From Trematomus loennbergii (lineage: Eukaryota; Chordata; Actinopteri; Perciformes; Nototheniidae): a DNA stretch of 64,000 bases. The stretch covers positions 62,001 through 126,000 of the forward strand of contig JAAOOA010000193.1 of NCBI GenBank assembly GCA_012861695.1. The letters are read 5' to 3'. Every line of letters starts with the position of its first letter. The stretch's first letter is position 1. Below the pieces are notes generated by a model. That model did not search any database, was not told the DNA's origin, and worked only from the letters and a program-made list of their open reading frames with translations. Below, piece by piece: positions 1 to 10,355 of the stretch. Both the position numbers and the translations under genes were made by a program.

Positions 1-377
1 CTATAGGGTCACCAGGAAAGAGCAGGTTCAGCCCGTTGGTCATCCACACACCAGGTGCCGTGAATACCTGACCACATCCATGTGACCATTGAATGATATA
101 CAACTGTGTGTGGTTCAAACCAATACGTAGAATACCAGGAATAATAAGCAACGGCTCAAAATGTAATAAATCAATATTATTTACTAAATGTATTGATGAT
201 ATTTAAAAAAGGTGTAGAAATAATTCCTTTGATTAACCCCTGGAGTGTGAATATGGAACATTCATGAAAATAAAGGTTAGACAAAAGGACTTCTGTTCAC
301 ACACTTATATAAGTTTACATCTGTGTCTTTATTGTTATCATGTTAACAAAACAGGTGAACACGTAACATCTCAGCTG

Positions 378-843
378 CTAAGGACAAGTTGTGCGAGATG
401 CACAAACTGAGGGGAAAGTATTTGAACACTTCGAATCATTCCACTTCTTTCCAAAGTTGTTGTGTACACAGTCTTCATCTCCTAGGTTGTTTGGTTCTCC
501 TTTATACCAAAAGAAATACTTGACTGCACACCCATCAGACCACATCCATCTTCCTTCTTTGGCCATGTCATTGAGTCCGATCCATGTTGCTCCCTCATTA
601 GGGTCAGAGCTTCTGATCAGGAGTTGGACAAAAACCTCTTCCTCTCTGCTGTGGATAGACACCAGGTTGCCTCCCTGGGACACACAGTAGAGCTCTGCAT
701 CAGCCCAGGTCGTCTGTGTTGAAGTACTTGTAGCAGCGGCCGTTGAAGGAGAACCAGAAGGAGGGACAGGTGTCTTGCTGGAGCTCATCTGAAGAAGACA
801 CAGCACCCAGAGCCAGGCCCAACAGGAAGAGGAAACCCAGCAT
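378..843 (-). pseudogene. Secreted C-type lectin, copy A (frame broken)
   Basis: Read on the minus strand from ATG at 843 to the stop at 378-380. The first frame gives a hydrophobic signal peptide (MLGFLFLLGLALG) and the opening of a C-type lectin domain (CPSFWFSFNGRCYKYF). The second frame, downstream of about 715, gives the rest of the domain with WIGLND, the EPN calcium/sugar motif (GEPNN) and the WND motif (KKWND), ending in a conserved Cys. The expected size, about 155 residues, is that of single-domain fish lectins (ladderlectin or lactose-binding lectin type), which are secreted carbohydrate binders. The two frames meet at a short A-run on the coding strand (about 711-718) that is one base shorter than in copy B, and neither copy reads through. 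The domain is continuous without introns, whereas fish relatives usually have several, so a retrocopy is possible. A pseudogene and a sequencing error remain open. Confidence 0.85.
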
Positions 844-900
844 GATGATGATGTCACTGTCTCTGTCTGTGTAAGTTGCACTGAACCGTTGGAGAGGATG

Positions 901-1050
901 GAGATTGTGAAGCTTCTAGTGACAGGCTGCTTGTTATATATGTGTGGGAATGTGACGTCATTGTCACGTGACGTGATCACATGACCGGTGCCCGGTAAAA
1001 TGTAAGTTATAAAAGTTTTTCCGGCAGTTTCAGAAAACCTTTCTCTTGGC
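901..1050. promoter_or_regulatory. Compact divergent promoter, copy A
   Basis: A perfect CRE (TGACGTCA, 953-960) is followed by overlapping CACGTG and TGACGTGATCA sites (965-978). On the plus side, TATAAAA at 1008-1014 lies 30 bp before a pyrimidine-rich CCTTTCTCTTGG at 1038-1049, a good fit to a TATA-driven 5'TOP start. On the minus side, the complement of 931-940 reads as a TATA box (TATATAAC) about 90 bp upstream of the lectin ATG. Two oppositely directed core promoters therefore share roughly 70 bp containing CRE and E-box motifs. The motifs are visible; their use as promoters is inferred. Confidence 0.6.
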
Positions 1051-2940
1051 TGCACGGCACGCGCACTGTTCTCTCCCTCAAGGTAGGACTCGCGGGTTTA
1101 AGGTGGTTTTATGGTTTTCAATGAACCTATGGAAGGGTCTCAGGTCAGTTTGTGTTTCATTAGGGCGAGGGCAAGATACGTTTTCCCATCATGGGGGGGA
1201 AACTCTTCAGACATTCAAAGCACGAGACCTGGGGCCTCATTTATAAAGCTTTGCGTAGGATTCACGTGGAAGGTGGCTTACGTAGGACAAAGCAAATAAA
1301 TACGCACAGACATTTCCCGATTCATTAAACACAGCGTACCGGCGTAGGACTTGCGTGCCGGCACGTCCTACGCCGGTTTCCCTTTTTATAAATCACAATC
1401 AACTCGCAATGCGGCGCAGCTTTTGCGGGCTTCACGTAACTCTCATCTGTGCCTATAAATAGTCAAAGAAACGCCCCGTATTAATATTCAGAGACTGACT
1501 GCAGGAAGAAGATCGCAGGAAATGCCGACAGAACAGCTAAAAAAGACATTTCACACCGAGTCAGATTTTGGTTCTTTTGGGGAGGTCGAGACAAATCACA
1601 TTGGTTCAAACTGCGTCCACCAAACAGAGTAGCAGCATGGAGGTCGGATCGTCACCAAAATAAATAAGTGGTCCGAAAAGTTAAGTTAAAGTGAACCTAT
1701 AGAAAAGCTACACGGCGTCAGTTTAAAGTAATTCTGTCTTTCTGCTTACCGCATCATTTATGAGAATACCTTTCTTAACAAGAGAACATCATCGAGGGGT
1801 GATCAATAACATTTCCGTTTTTATGTATTTCTCCAATGTGTGTGTGCACTGAGGAGTCTCAAACAGGCGTTTGTTTCATCATTTTAAGATTGGCTTCAAT
1901 CAAGTTTTGCAAAGTAATTCTTCATATTTGATAAATGAGAGGTAACATTTTATTGATATTATTTCCACATATTTCTCTCCATTCTTCCTTCTGCCAACGG
2001 TGTCGCAGTTTCTCGTCTCTCCCGTTGTTGTGCGTACCGCGTACGGATGGGTCAGAGCGTGCGTGGAGGACCGCACATTTCCCCCTCAAGTTAATTTTTT
2101 ATAAATCGCAAACAGTGCGTAGAAACTGGCGTAAGCCATCTTTTGAGCGGACGCACCGTTTATAAATGAGGCCCCAGGTCTGTTACAAGCAATGTGTTTT
2201 TAATATGGTGTTTTACTCCAAGTTGTAATAGTTTTGAAGCAACTTGTAGGTGTTTTGCAGAGTGTAGAAGTGCTCATAACCAGCCGAGCAACCCGGGGAA
2301 CTGGCTATGGACGTTTGCTCACTTTCTTCTAGCTCTTATTATTCTTTATAACATCTGTTCTTGTGTTTAATCCATAGAGCTGAGTATGAGCGTTCCCCCT
2401 CCTGGATGGAGCCAGGAGGATCTATTACTCTGTCAAAGTAAGCCTGGGTTTGAACCTTTTTTAATGCTATATTGAATTGGTGTTTGAGCAACTCTTAAGT
2501 TGCGTTTGGTTTTTAAAAGTCTACTGTCCTCTAGTGCTTTTTTAGTTTTCTTTTCTGTCAATAGTTCTCTTGTGTGCAGATTGTGGGCAACATCATTGAC
2601 CAAGTGCTTGTGTTACAGGCTCCTCTCCCTCTGGGGGAACCTTGTCTGCTTTCAGTGGAGGGACTGCACCGGGTGACACTTTGAAAGGGTGAGGAAACTA
2701 ACTCTCACTGTAATCATTTTGTAGAAGTTGTGCTTTGAGTAGTGTGTGCTTTTGTTCTCTTTGTGTCCCTCACAGTTAGCAGGCATTGTGACCTAGTGGA
2801 CCAGACCTGCCCATCTGAGGAGGGGAAACCCACCATGTCATAGTGTAAAGTATGTTCACCCTGTTACCCGTTGACAGCTGCTGAACATTGACATGTTAAC
2901 ATGTGTATTTGTGAAATAAAGCTGCTTTCTATTTGCTCAT
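1038..2940 (+). other. Four-exon spliced transcript with TOP-like start and 41-codon ORF, copy A
   Basis: The inferred exons are about 1038-1082, 2378-2437, 2619-2688 and 2776 to about 2940. All three introns have GT-AG ends (gtagga/atag, gtaagc/acag, gtgagg/acag), and AATAAA lies at 2915-2920. A single frame runs through the splices from ATG at 2386: it opens MSVPPPGWSQEDLLLCQ, continues through a Ser/Gly-rich exon 3, and stops on the first bases of exon 4 (2777-2779), giving 41 residues. The TOP-like start, short exons and tiny ORF resemble snoRNA host or translation-linked genes, but I found no convincing C/D or H/ACA snoRNA in the introns. I do not recognise the peptide. It could be noncoding. 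Confidence 0.5.
1231..2175. mobile_element. MITE with GGGGCCTCATTTATAAA inverted ends, copy A
   Basis: The left end GGGGCCTCATTTATAAA (1231-1247) is repeated inverted at 2159-2175. The inverted match extends outward by about six bases (AGACCT/AGGTCT), so no clear target duplication can be assigned. No transposase is visible inside; the longest ORF (1935-2165) has no family features. The element lies inside intron 1 of the small spliced transcript and was present before the segmental duplication, because copy B carries it at the same place. The superfamily is uncertain. Confidence 0.8.
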
Positions 2941-4092
2941 GAATGCCTCTGTTATTGTCCTCGTGAAGGGAAGCCCCAACATCTGCAAAACAACTTTGGA
3001 TTTAGATTGAGGGTCCACAGGTTCCTCCATCCCCTCAACAGGAGTTGGTGTTGTCAGCTCATATTAAAGGGGAGCCACAGTTACCACATATGCATCAGAG
3101 AGGGTGTTTTCACTGTTGGCCTAATATATGATTGGTCAACTGAACTTGGCAACACTAAACACAAGCACACCTTAACATGAGCAGAAACAGACGACCTGCT
3201 CACCTGGAGATGTCGCACTAAACCTTCTCTACATTTTTGACAAGGAGTAAATGATATGAAATCAAATGTTCTTTACAATCTCCAGAAGATGTTGGTCGGG
3301 AGGGATAATGGTCTGTTTTTAAAACGCTTTCTAGCACGTGAAGACCAAGCTGCCCATCACACTAAAGCTTTGTAAACATTTCATTGAGCCACCACATTAC
3401 CACGAATAATTCCCAGCTTGTGCAAAATGAAGATGAACATTAGGCAAAACAGACCATAAGCTTGTGTGGATATATCGTATAAAACGTAATGTATTCATTT
3501 CAGGTGAGACTTGTTGCTTTGTCTCATGTTTCTTTTCATTCACAACTGATCGTCGCACTGACTTGCTCCTCTGCTGCCCTCCAGTGGCCACAAGGCACAA
3601 CAGCTACTTTACATTACAGCATGTAGCTCCAAAGACTTAATTGTGCTCTTTTAGTTTTAAACCTGATGTTTATAAGCTTCTTAGTTTTTGCAACAGTCTG
3701 TAAATATACACAACTTTATAATAAAATGCACACATTTACCTTTTTCTAGACTAAACACAGGTTTGATCCTAAGTAAAAAATATGAGGTTATCATGAGGTT
3801 GTTAACATCGTAATGTATCAGTGGATGTTTGCTGGAACTACTTGTAAACAGCGTGTTTCCTGACGGACACACACAGCGTGACTCCGCTCAGGTAGAGACC
3901 GGTCTCCAGTCAGCACCGATGCAGACTCGCTGTTTGAGGGCTTGATAGCCCACTCCCCTCCACACCGCTCCACACTCGTTGGTTTGGAACAGCACTAAAT
4001 GTGGCGGACCCGCCCCGCCCCGCGAAAGCGCAAACTGAGGGGTAGGGTGTAGGGGGTGGTTTGGGATTGGGCCGTAGTATACTTGAAATACT
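2941..4092. other. No gene recognised; edge of duplication copy A
   Basis: The left part, up to 3468, still belongs to the duplicated segment. Beyond it the sequence is AT-rich with no ORF of interest and no tRNA-like or rRNA-like sequence that I can see. A GC-rich patch lies at about 4000-4030. Confidence 0.5.
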
Positions 4093-4486
4093 GGGTGTTT
4101 CTCAATCGCGAGTAAAGCTGCTTCAGAGCCACTATTTCAAGCATACTACGTCATCGAGTGCCGCCGAAGTACTGTTCCAATCTCCAGCATACTTGGAAAT
4201 CTACCGAGCCCGGCGTACTCCGTTTGGAGAAATATCTTGGCTGCACATGAGTAGACTCCGCGGCCTTAAAATCCCCACAATGCTTTGCGCACGGACCAAT
4301 TTCCCCAAATCTGTGGCGGAAGATGTAAGGAGGCGGGGCCTCTCATATGACGCACACCTGAACACTTGCTAGCCTGTTCCACTCTTCGTTTTCCGAATGC
4401 AGGAAGTATTCTTGACTCGCTTCTGAAGCAAGATGCTCGGCAGACATGTGCTACCAAGCAAGCGTACTTGAGATTGAGAAACACCC
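4093..4486. mobile_element. MITE with GGGTGTTTCTCAATC ends, copy 1
   Basis: GGGTGTTTCTCAATC at the left end is the inverted complement of GATTGAGAAACACCC at the right end. The interior is highly similar to 44002-44387, including the motif ACTACGTCATCGAGTGCCGC. The second copy shows a 3-bp target duplication and a paralogous empty site, which supports real transposition. ORFs inside are not coding. A 3-bp target duplication would fit PIF/Harbinger, but no transposase is present to confirm it. Confidence 0.85.
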
Positions 4487-5668
4487 AGTGGCTCTGCAGC
4501 ATGTGTACTCCACATTGAGAAACGGCCTAAGTCATCAGTTGACATAAAACAGCACCGTTCAAACAGACAAGTAACAGGTTATTAACCGATATTCAACCTC
4601 ACTATCTGTAGATTGTCAACATCTTCAAAATTGACAATCAACTACTCAAAATCAATCTGTCAGTTGAAAGTCAACAGGGTCATGTCGACTATCTGAGAGT
4701 CAAGATGTCAACTAAAGATGACATGAAGCATTAGTTGACGATCAACAGATAAGCAACTAAAGTTTAGTTGACTATCTGTTGATCGTCAACTAATCTAGAG
4801 TTGACTTATCAGCATACTTTTAGTAGGTTCTCCACTAAGCGTTTGTAGGCATGTGTTAGGACTATCCAATTCAAGTGAAAAACTTGAGAACAGTAGAAAG
4901 TCTATAACCTATCAACAGAACACATTCATCCACTAATTATATGCAACAGACATGGGAATAAAGCAAAAACATTTTGCACAACTGATCACGAACAGTGGAT
5001 AACTGAAGTCAATCCCAGGCTATAAAGCACATCAGAGAAAGAAAGCTTTATAAGTAACAGTACGAATTAAAATGAAAGGTGTTTACATACAGGTACGGTA
5101 CATACAAGTCAATTTGGAAGTACAAATCCTACGAAGCGCTCCAGGTCAAGTCATAGTATCATATAGTATTTCGAAAAAAGTGTAGTTAAAGCCAGACGAC
5201 TTCAGTAGGCACCGATGAGCTAACAAACAGGAAGTGAGACGGTATTAAGAGACGGACAAACACGTTGTTGGTTTTAAACAATATTTATTGATAACTTTGT
5301 GTTTTTCACAATATATCATAATGTGATGCGTTAGAAAGAAATAATAATTTATAACACTTTTGTTTAATTCTGTAATGCTAAAGCTAACTAGCTACCAACA
5401 CATGTTTTGGGAAAATAAAACAATACGTTTATTTACTTTCAGAGGCTCTTCTTTTTACTTCATTTATTTAATATTGTAGTTATACATAGGAAACATGTGT
5501 ACTTTGAAGGTGGGGTCATTTTGGAGAAACCAGCTCGAGTGTGCTAGAATTTGAAAATGCACACCGGAATAAATCTGCCACCTCCTCACAGAGCCCCTCC
5601 TCCAACAACACGAACGCTCACATGACAGTCACATGATCTGCAGTTGTGTTTAAGTATTAAACATTGCG
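4487..5668. other. No gene recognised; AT-rich with inverted GTTGAC motifs
   Basis: The stretch 4560-4830 is full of TCAACT/AGTTGA motifs in both orientations and looks like the interior of a palindromic MITE. The rest is AT-rich and without conserved coding sequence. It lies downstream of the tymp stop codon at 5669-5671, so its right part could include the tymp 3' UTR. Confidence 0.45.
4731..4793. repeat. Near-perfect inverted repeat (hairpin)
   Basis: The left arm, starting TTAGTTGACGATCAACAGAT, is mirrored by the right arm ending ATCTGTTGATCGTCAACTAA, with arms of about 31 bp, a few mismatches near the centre and almost no loop. It is probably the core of a palindromic MITE. Confidence 0.75.
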
Positions 5669-5811
5669 TCACTGAGGCGGCAGCAGTTCCCTCACTAAAG
5701 TGTGTGTATGAGTGTGTGTGTTTGATCCGACAGTCAGCGCCCCCTGCAGGCGATCGATCTGATCTGCAGTCGGACGCGGAGTCTCGAAATGTAGCCGCAG
5801 CCAGGAGGCGC
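5669..5811 (-). CDS. tymp: Thymidine phosphorylase, last coding exon
   Basis: On the minus strand an acceptor (tgttttcag) precedes 5811, and the exon opens in phase 1 with GASWLRLHFE followed by DQIDRLQGAL, ending LVRELLPPQ and a stop at 5669-5671. This matches the C-terminus of vertebrate thymidine phosphorylase (GTPWLRVH ... ELVLPPQ). The phase fits the upstream exon at 5967-6106. The enzyme cleaves thymidine with phosphate to thymine and deoxyribose 1-phosphate in the cytosol; this exon is the end of the C-terminal alpha/beta domain. A CA-rich stretch inside the exon encodes a short Thr-His run before the final motif. Confidence 0.85.
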
Positions 5812-5827
5812 CTGAAAACACAGAAAC

Positions 5828-5855
5828 ACACACATTACACACACATTACACACAC

Positions 5856-5906
<51 letters not shown>
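5828..5906. repeat. (CA)n microsatellite
   Basis: Imperfect ACACATT repeats pass into a pure CA run that lies in the last tymp intron, a few bases upstream of the acceptor used by the final exon. Confidence 0.95.
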
Positions 5907-5912
<6 letters not shown>

Positions 5913-5966
5913 TTAGGTAGATTTTGTTTGTTTATATACAGTAACCCATCATCGTTGACCTCTGAC

Positions 5967-6106
5967 CTTTGCTGACTCTTTGACCCAGTGACACCAGAAG
6001 CTCCGCCCCCACGCTGTGATTGACAGTTCTCCCACCTTCGATCGTCCCGCCCCCAACTTATGGAGAACTTCAGCTAACGCCAAACCATCGACGTCCAAAA
6101 CCTCTC
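5967..6106 (-). CDS. tymp: Thymidine phosphorylase, penultimate exon (one base short)
   Basis: On the minus strand the exon follows cctgcag and ends aaag/gtcag. The first part reads DGLALAEVLHKLGAGRSK in the frame set by the upstream exon. The second part reads VGAELLVSLGQRVSK one frame away. Both halves align with the family (LALVLHELGAGRSRAGE and VGAELLVDVGQRL). The exon is 140 bp, whereas the phases of its neighbours require 141, so one base is missing around 6020-6035. Splice sites and residues are otherwise well kept, so a sequencing indel is as likely as gene loss. Confidence 0.85.
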
Positions 6107-6171
6107 CTGCAGGACGAGAGGAAACTCACAATCTGTTCTTCATTTGAAATTCATCTGTTTGTTTCATTACA

Positions 6172-9100
6172 GAAGTACTCAGATCCTGTACTTGAGTAAA
6201 AGTAGAAGTACTCAGATCCTGTACTTGAGTAAAAGTAGAAGTACTCAGATCCTGTACTTGAGTAAAAGTAGAAGTACTCAGATCCTGTACTTGAGTAAAG
6301 TAGAAGTACTCAGATCCTGTACTTGAGTAAAAGAAGTACTCAGATCCTGTACTTGAGTAAAAGTAGAAGTACTCAGATCCTGTACTTGAGTAAAAGTAGA
6401 AGTACTCAGATCCTGTACTTGAGTAAAAGTAGAAGTACTCAGATCCTGTACTTGAGTAAAAGTAGAAGTACTCAGGTCTTGTACTTGAGTAAAAGTAGAA
6501 GTACTCAGATCCTGTACTTGAGTAAAAGTAGAAGTACTCAGATCCTGTACTTGAGTAAAAGTAGAAGTACTCAGATCCTGTACTTGAGTAAAAGTAGAAG
6601 TACTCAGGTCTTGTACTTGAGTAAAGTAGAAGTACTCAGATCCTGTACTTGAGTAAAAGTAGAAGTACTCAGGTCTTGTACTTGAGTAAAAGTAGAAGTA
6701 CTCAGATCCTGTACTTGAGTAAAAGTAGAAGTACTCGGATCCTGTACTTGAGTAAAAGTAGAAGTACTCAGATCTTGTACTTGAGTAAAGTAGAAGTACT
6801 CAGATCCTGTACTTGAGTAAAAGTAGAAGTACTCAGATCCTGTACTTGAGTAAAAGTAGAAGTACTCAGATCCTGTACTTGAGTAAAAGTAGAAGTACTC
6901 AGGTCTTGTACTTGAGTAAAGTAGAAGTACTCAGATCCTGTACTTGAGTAAAAGTAGAAGTACTCAGGTCTTGTACTTGAGTAAAAGTAGAAGTACTCAG
7001 ATCCTGTACTTGAGTAAAAGTAGAAGTACTCAGGTCTTGTACTTGAGTAAAAGTAGAAGTACTCAGATCCTGTACTTGAGTAAAAGTAGAAGTACTCAGA
7101 TCTTGTACTTGAGTAAAAGTAGAAGTACTCAGATCCTGTACTTGAGTAAAAGTAGAAGTACTCAGATCTTGTACTTGAGTAAAAGTAGAAGTACTCAGAT
7201 CTTGTACTTGAGTAAAAGTAGTAGTACTCAGATCCTGTACTTGAGTAAAAGTAGAAGTACTCGGATCCTGTACTTGAGTAAAAGTAGAAGTACTCAGATC
7301 CTGTACTTGAGTAAAAGTAGAAGTACTCGGATCCTGTACTTGAGTAAAAGTAGAAGTACTCAGATCCTGTACTTGAGTAAAAGTAGAAGTACTCAGATCC
7401 TGTACTTGAGTAAAAGTAGAAGTACTCAGGTCTTGTACTTGAGTAAAAGTAGAAGTACTCAGGTCTTGTACTTGAGTAAAAGTAGAAGTACTCAGATCCT
7501 GTACTTGAGTAAAAGTAGAAGTACTCAGATCCTGTACTTGAGTAAAAGTAGAAGTACTCGGATCCTGTACTTGAGTAAAGTAGAAGTACTCAGATCTTGT
7601 ACTTGAGTAAAAGTAGAAGTACTCAGATCCTGTACTTGAGTAAAAGTAGAAGTACTCAGATCCTGTACTTGAGTAAAAGTAGAAGTACTCAGATCCTGTA
7701 CTTGAGTAAAAGTAGAAGTACTCAGATCCTGTACTTGAGTAAAAGTAGAAGTACTCAGGTCTTGTACTTGAGTAAAAGTAGAAGTACTCAGATCCTGTAC
7801 TTGAGTAAAAGTAAAGTACTCAGGTCTTGTACTTGAGTAAAAGTAGAAGTACTCAGATCCTGTACTTGAGTAAAAGTAGAAGTACTCAGATCTTGTACTT
7901 GAGTAAAAGTAGAAGTACTCAGATCCTGTACTTGAGTAAAAGTAGAAGTACTCAGATCCTGTACTTGAGTAAAAGTAGAAGTACTCAGATCCTGTACTTG
8001 AGTAAAAGTAGAAGTACTCAGGTCTTGTACTTGAGTAAAAGTAGAAGTACTCAGATCCTGTACTTGAGTAAAAGTAGAAGTACTCAGATCCTGTACTTGA
8101 GTAAAAGTAGAAGTACTCAGATCCTGTACTTGAGTAAAAGTAGTAGTACTCAGATCCTGTACTTGAGTAAAAGTAGAAGTACTCAGGTCTTGTACTTGAG
8201 TAAAAGTAGAAGTACTCAGATCTTGTACTTGAGTAAAAGTAGAAGTACTCAGATCTTGTACTTGAGTAAAAGTAGAAGTACTCAGATCCTGTACTTGAGT
8301 AAAAGTAGTAGTACTCAGATCCTGTACTTGAGTAAAAGTAGAAGTACTCAGGTCTTGTACTTGAGTAAAGTAGAAGTACTCAGATCCTGTACTTGAGTAA
8401 AAGTAGAAGTACTCAGATCCTGTACTTGAGTAAAATTAGAAGTACTCAGATCTTGTACTTGAGTAAAAGTAGAAGTACTCAGATCCTGTACTTGAGTAAA
8501 AGTAGAAGTACTCAGATCTTGTACTTGAGTAAAAGTAGAAGTACTCAGATCTTGTACTTGAGTAAAAGTAGTAGTACTCAGATCCTGTACTTGAGTAAAA
8601 GTAGAAGTACTCAGATCTTGTACTTGAGTAAAAGTAGAAGTACTCAGATCCTGTACTTGAGTAAAAGTAGAAGTACTCAGATCCTGTACTTGAGTAAAAG
8701 TAGAAGTACTCAGATCCTGTACTTGAGTAAAGTAGAAGTACTCAGATCCTGTACTTGAGTAAAGTAGAAGTACTCAGATCATGTACTTGAGTAAAGTAGA
8801 AGTACTCAGATCCTGTACTTGAGTAAAAGTAGAAGTACTCAGATCATGTACTTGAGTAAAAGTAGAAGTACTCAGATCATGTACTTGAGTAAAAGTAGAA
8901 GTACTCAGATCCTGTACTTGAGTAAAAGTAGAAGTACTCAGATCCTGTACTTGAGTAAAAGTAGAAGTACTCAGATCTTGTACTTGAGTAAAAGTAGAAG
9001 TACTCAGATCTTGTACTTGAGTAAAAGTAGAAGTACTCAGATCCTGTACTTGAGTAAAAGTAGAAGTACTCAGATCCTGTACTTGAGTAAAAGTAGAAGT

Positions 9101-9436
9101 ACTCAGATCCTGTACTTGAGTAAAAGTAGAAGTACTCAGATCCTGTACTTGAGTAAAAGTAGAAGTACTCAGATCATGTACTTGAGTAAAAGTAGAAGTA
9201 CTCAGATCCTGTACTTGAGTAAAAGTAGAAGTACTCAGATCTTGTACTTGAGTAAAGTAGAAGTACTCAGATCCTGTACTTGAGTAAAGTAGAAGTACTC
9301 AGATCTTGTACTTGAGTAAAAGTAGAAGTACTCAGATATTGTACTTGAGTAAAAGTAGAAGTATTCAGATCCTGTACTTGAGTAAAAGTAGAAGTACTCA
9401 GATCCTGTACTTGAGTAAAGTAGAAGTACTCAGATC
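6172..9436. repeat. 33-bp minisatellite, about 99 units
   Basis: The unit begins GAAGTACTCAGATCCTG and ends with CTTGAGTAAAAGTA. Its period is 33 bp, so it stays open in all frames and encodes an 11-residue periodic peptide that is not a real protein. Unit variants differ at three bases in the centre (ATCCTG, GTCTTG, ATCTTG, ATCATG, CGGATC) and recur in runs, suggesting higher-order amplification. Some units are one A short (32 bp). The array lies in a tymp intron. Its flank at 9460-9535 is the arm of a hAT-like element whose intact relative is at 25849-26912, and the unit equals a piece of that element's end. Confidence 0.95.
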
Positions 9437-9535
9437 TCTTGTAAAATTAGAAGTATTCAGATCTTATACTTAGAGTACTACAAAGTAGAAGTACAGAGTG
9501 TAGGAATACTCTGTTACAGTAAAAGTCCTGCATTT
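9437..9535 (-). mobile_element. Outer arm of the hAT-like element hosting the minisatellite
   Basis: Degenerate units give way to unique sequence (GTGTAGGAATACTCTGTTAC) that is the reverse complement of 26803-26830 in the element at 25849-26912. This ties the minisatellite to that element family. Confidence 0.7.
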
Positions 9536-9550
9536 GTTTGTTTGTTTGTA

Positions 9551-9644
9551 TAGATAGATAGATGGATGGATGGATGGATGGATGGATGGATGGATGGATG
9601 GATGGATGGATGGATGGATGGATGGATGGATGGATGGATGGATG
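9551..9644. repeat. (GGAT)n microsatellite
   Basis: TAGA repeats pass into about 20 GGAT repeats, directly followed by ACGTACGTACGT and a LINE 3' end. The repeat is probably the tail of that LINE insertion. Confidence 0.95.
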
Positions 9645-9780
9645 GAACGTACGTACGTACTTTATTGATCCCAAATTGGGAAATTGTTGTTGTTACAGCA
9701 GCATAAAAGGCATTTTACAATAAAAACAAAACTACAAAATATACAAGAATAGAAAGAAAAGTAAAATAAAATATAAAATA
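9645..9780 (-). mobile_element. LINE 3' stub (Rex3/RTE-like tail)
   Basis: TTTATTGATCCCAAATTGGG at 9660-9679 followed by a GTTACAGCAGCA motif is the reverse complement of a common fish LINE 3' end that finishes in a microsatellite. A diverged relative lies at 24289-24420. Only the 3' end is present. The family name rests on the tail alone. Confidence 0.65.
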
Positions 9781-9816
9781 TACATGCAGATATTATATAT
9801 GTATATACAAATATAC

Positions 9817-10044
9817 CGTCTGTCGGCATCTTCAGCTCCATCTGATGCTCAGCTTTCCTCAGGACGCTGTAGTAATCTGAGTGGGCGGAGCATAGAGACC
9901 GAGCCGTCTCATTGGCTACTCCCTGAGCCTCCATCATGGCCTGGAACTTTGAGAGAGCAGCTCCACCAATCACAGCGTCAGAAATCTTCCTCCTGCCCTC
10001 TGATAGGTCGGACACAGAGCCAGTCATCTGCAGCAACAAGCCGC
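9817..10044 (-). CDS. tymp: Thymidine phosphorylase, third-from-last exon
   Basis: The exon follows [12 protein letters not shown] the minus strand and ends ccgacagacg/gtatat. It reads GGLLLQMTG, then SKFQAMMEAQGV, ARSLCSAHSD and ELKMPTDG, closely matching the vertebrate enzyme (GGALLWLSG ... ALGRFERMLAAQGVD ... LLAPADG). The 228-bp length and the phases (2 bases in, 1 base out) agree with the next exon. The frame is intact. No upstream tymp exon is recognisable between 10.05 kb and the TRIM gene, so either a very large intron follows or the 5' part is missing here. Confidence 0.88.
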
Positions 10045-10355
10045 CTAAAAAAAATAACATAATATATTAAAACATTTTTTTTTTCCTGAAACAATTCAAA
10101 CTAATATACATTTCGTATTATTATACATTTTTATGTTTCATTAATTCATTTATTGAGTAATTTATTTATTTTAAGCCTTGCCAATATCATAAATAATGAC
10201 TTTTCTATAAATAAATAAATAAATAAGCTATAAAAATTAAGGAAATTTTTTAAATATGATTGGTAATAAAAAATACTTATTATTGAATATCAAAATAGAT
10301 AAATAATTATACTTATCATGCGCTCGTTATGGTCTTTAAAGGCTTTTACTATCCC

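Larger units (their letters stand above)
1..3468. repeat. Segmental duplication, copy A (left end outside window)
   Basis: This stretch is matched almost base for base by 13973-17446. I see only a few differences: a 3-bp indel near 190, a one-base indel at 715, small indels near 1111, 1486, 2714 and 3067, and a few substitutions such as at 3339. Identity stops after the shared CTTGTGTG at 3461-3468, where the two copies diverge abruptly. Copy A starts at base 1, so the unit may extend further left. Each copy carries a lectin gene, a divergent promoter, a spliced transcript and one MITE. The very low divergence implies a recent duplication, or two haplotypes laid end to end by the assembler. 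Confidence 0.95.

Noticed and set aside
378..1055. 225-residue minus-strand ORF starting MQPRERF
   Set aside because: The N-terminal half is the promoter, 5' UTR and wrong-frame signal peptide of the lectin; only the C-terminal half is the real domain frame.
1935..2165. 76-residue ORF, present in both duplicates
   Set aside because: It lies inside the MITE and has no protein-family features; identity between copies only reflects the young duplication.
2182..2618. snoRNAs in the introns of the TOP-like transcript
   Set aside because: No TGATGA/CTGA box pair and no convincing H/ACA pair was found; one hairpin (about 2279-2312) is too little evidence.
6144..9283. Long plus-strand ORFs with an 11-residue repeat
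   Set aside because: They follow from a 33-bp period without stop codons and break wherever a unit is one base short.
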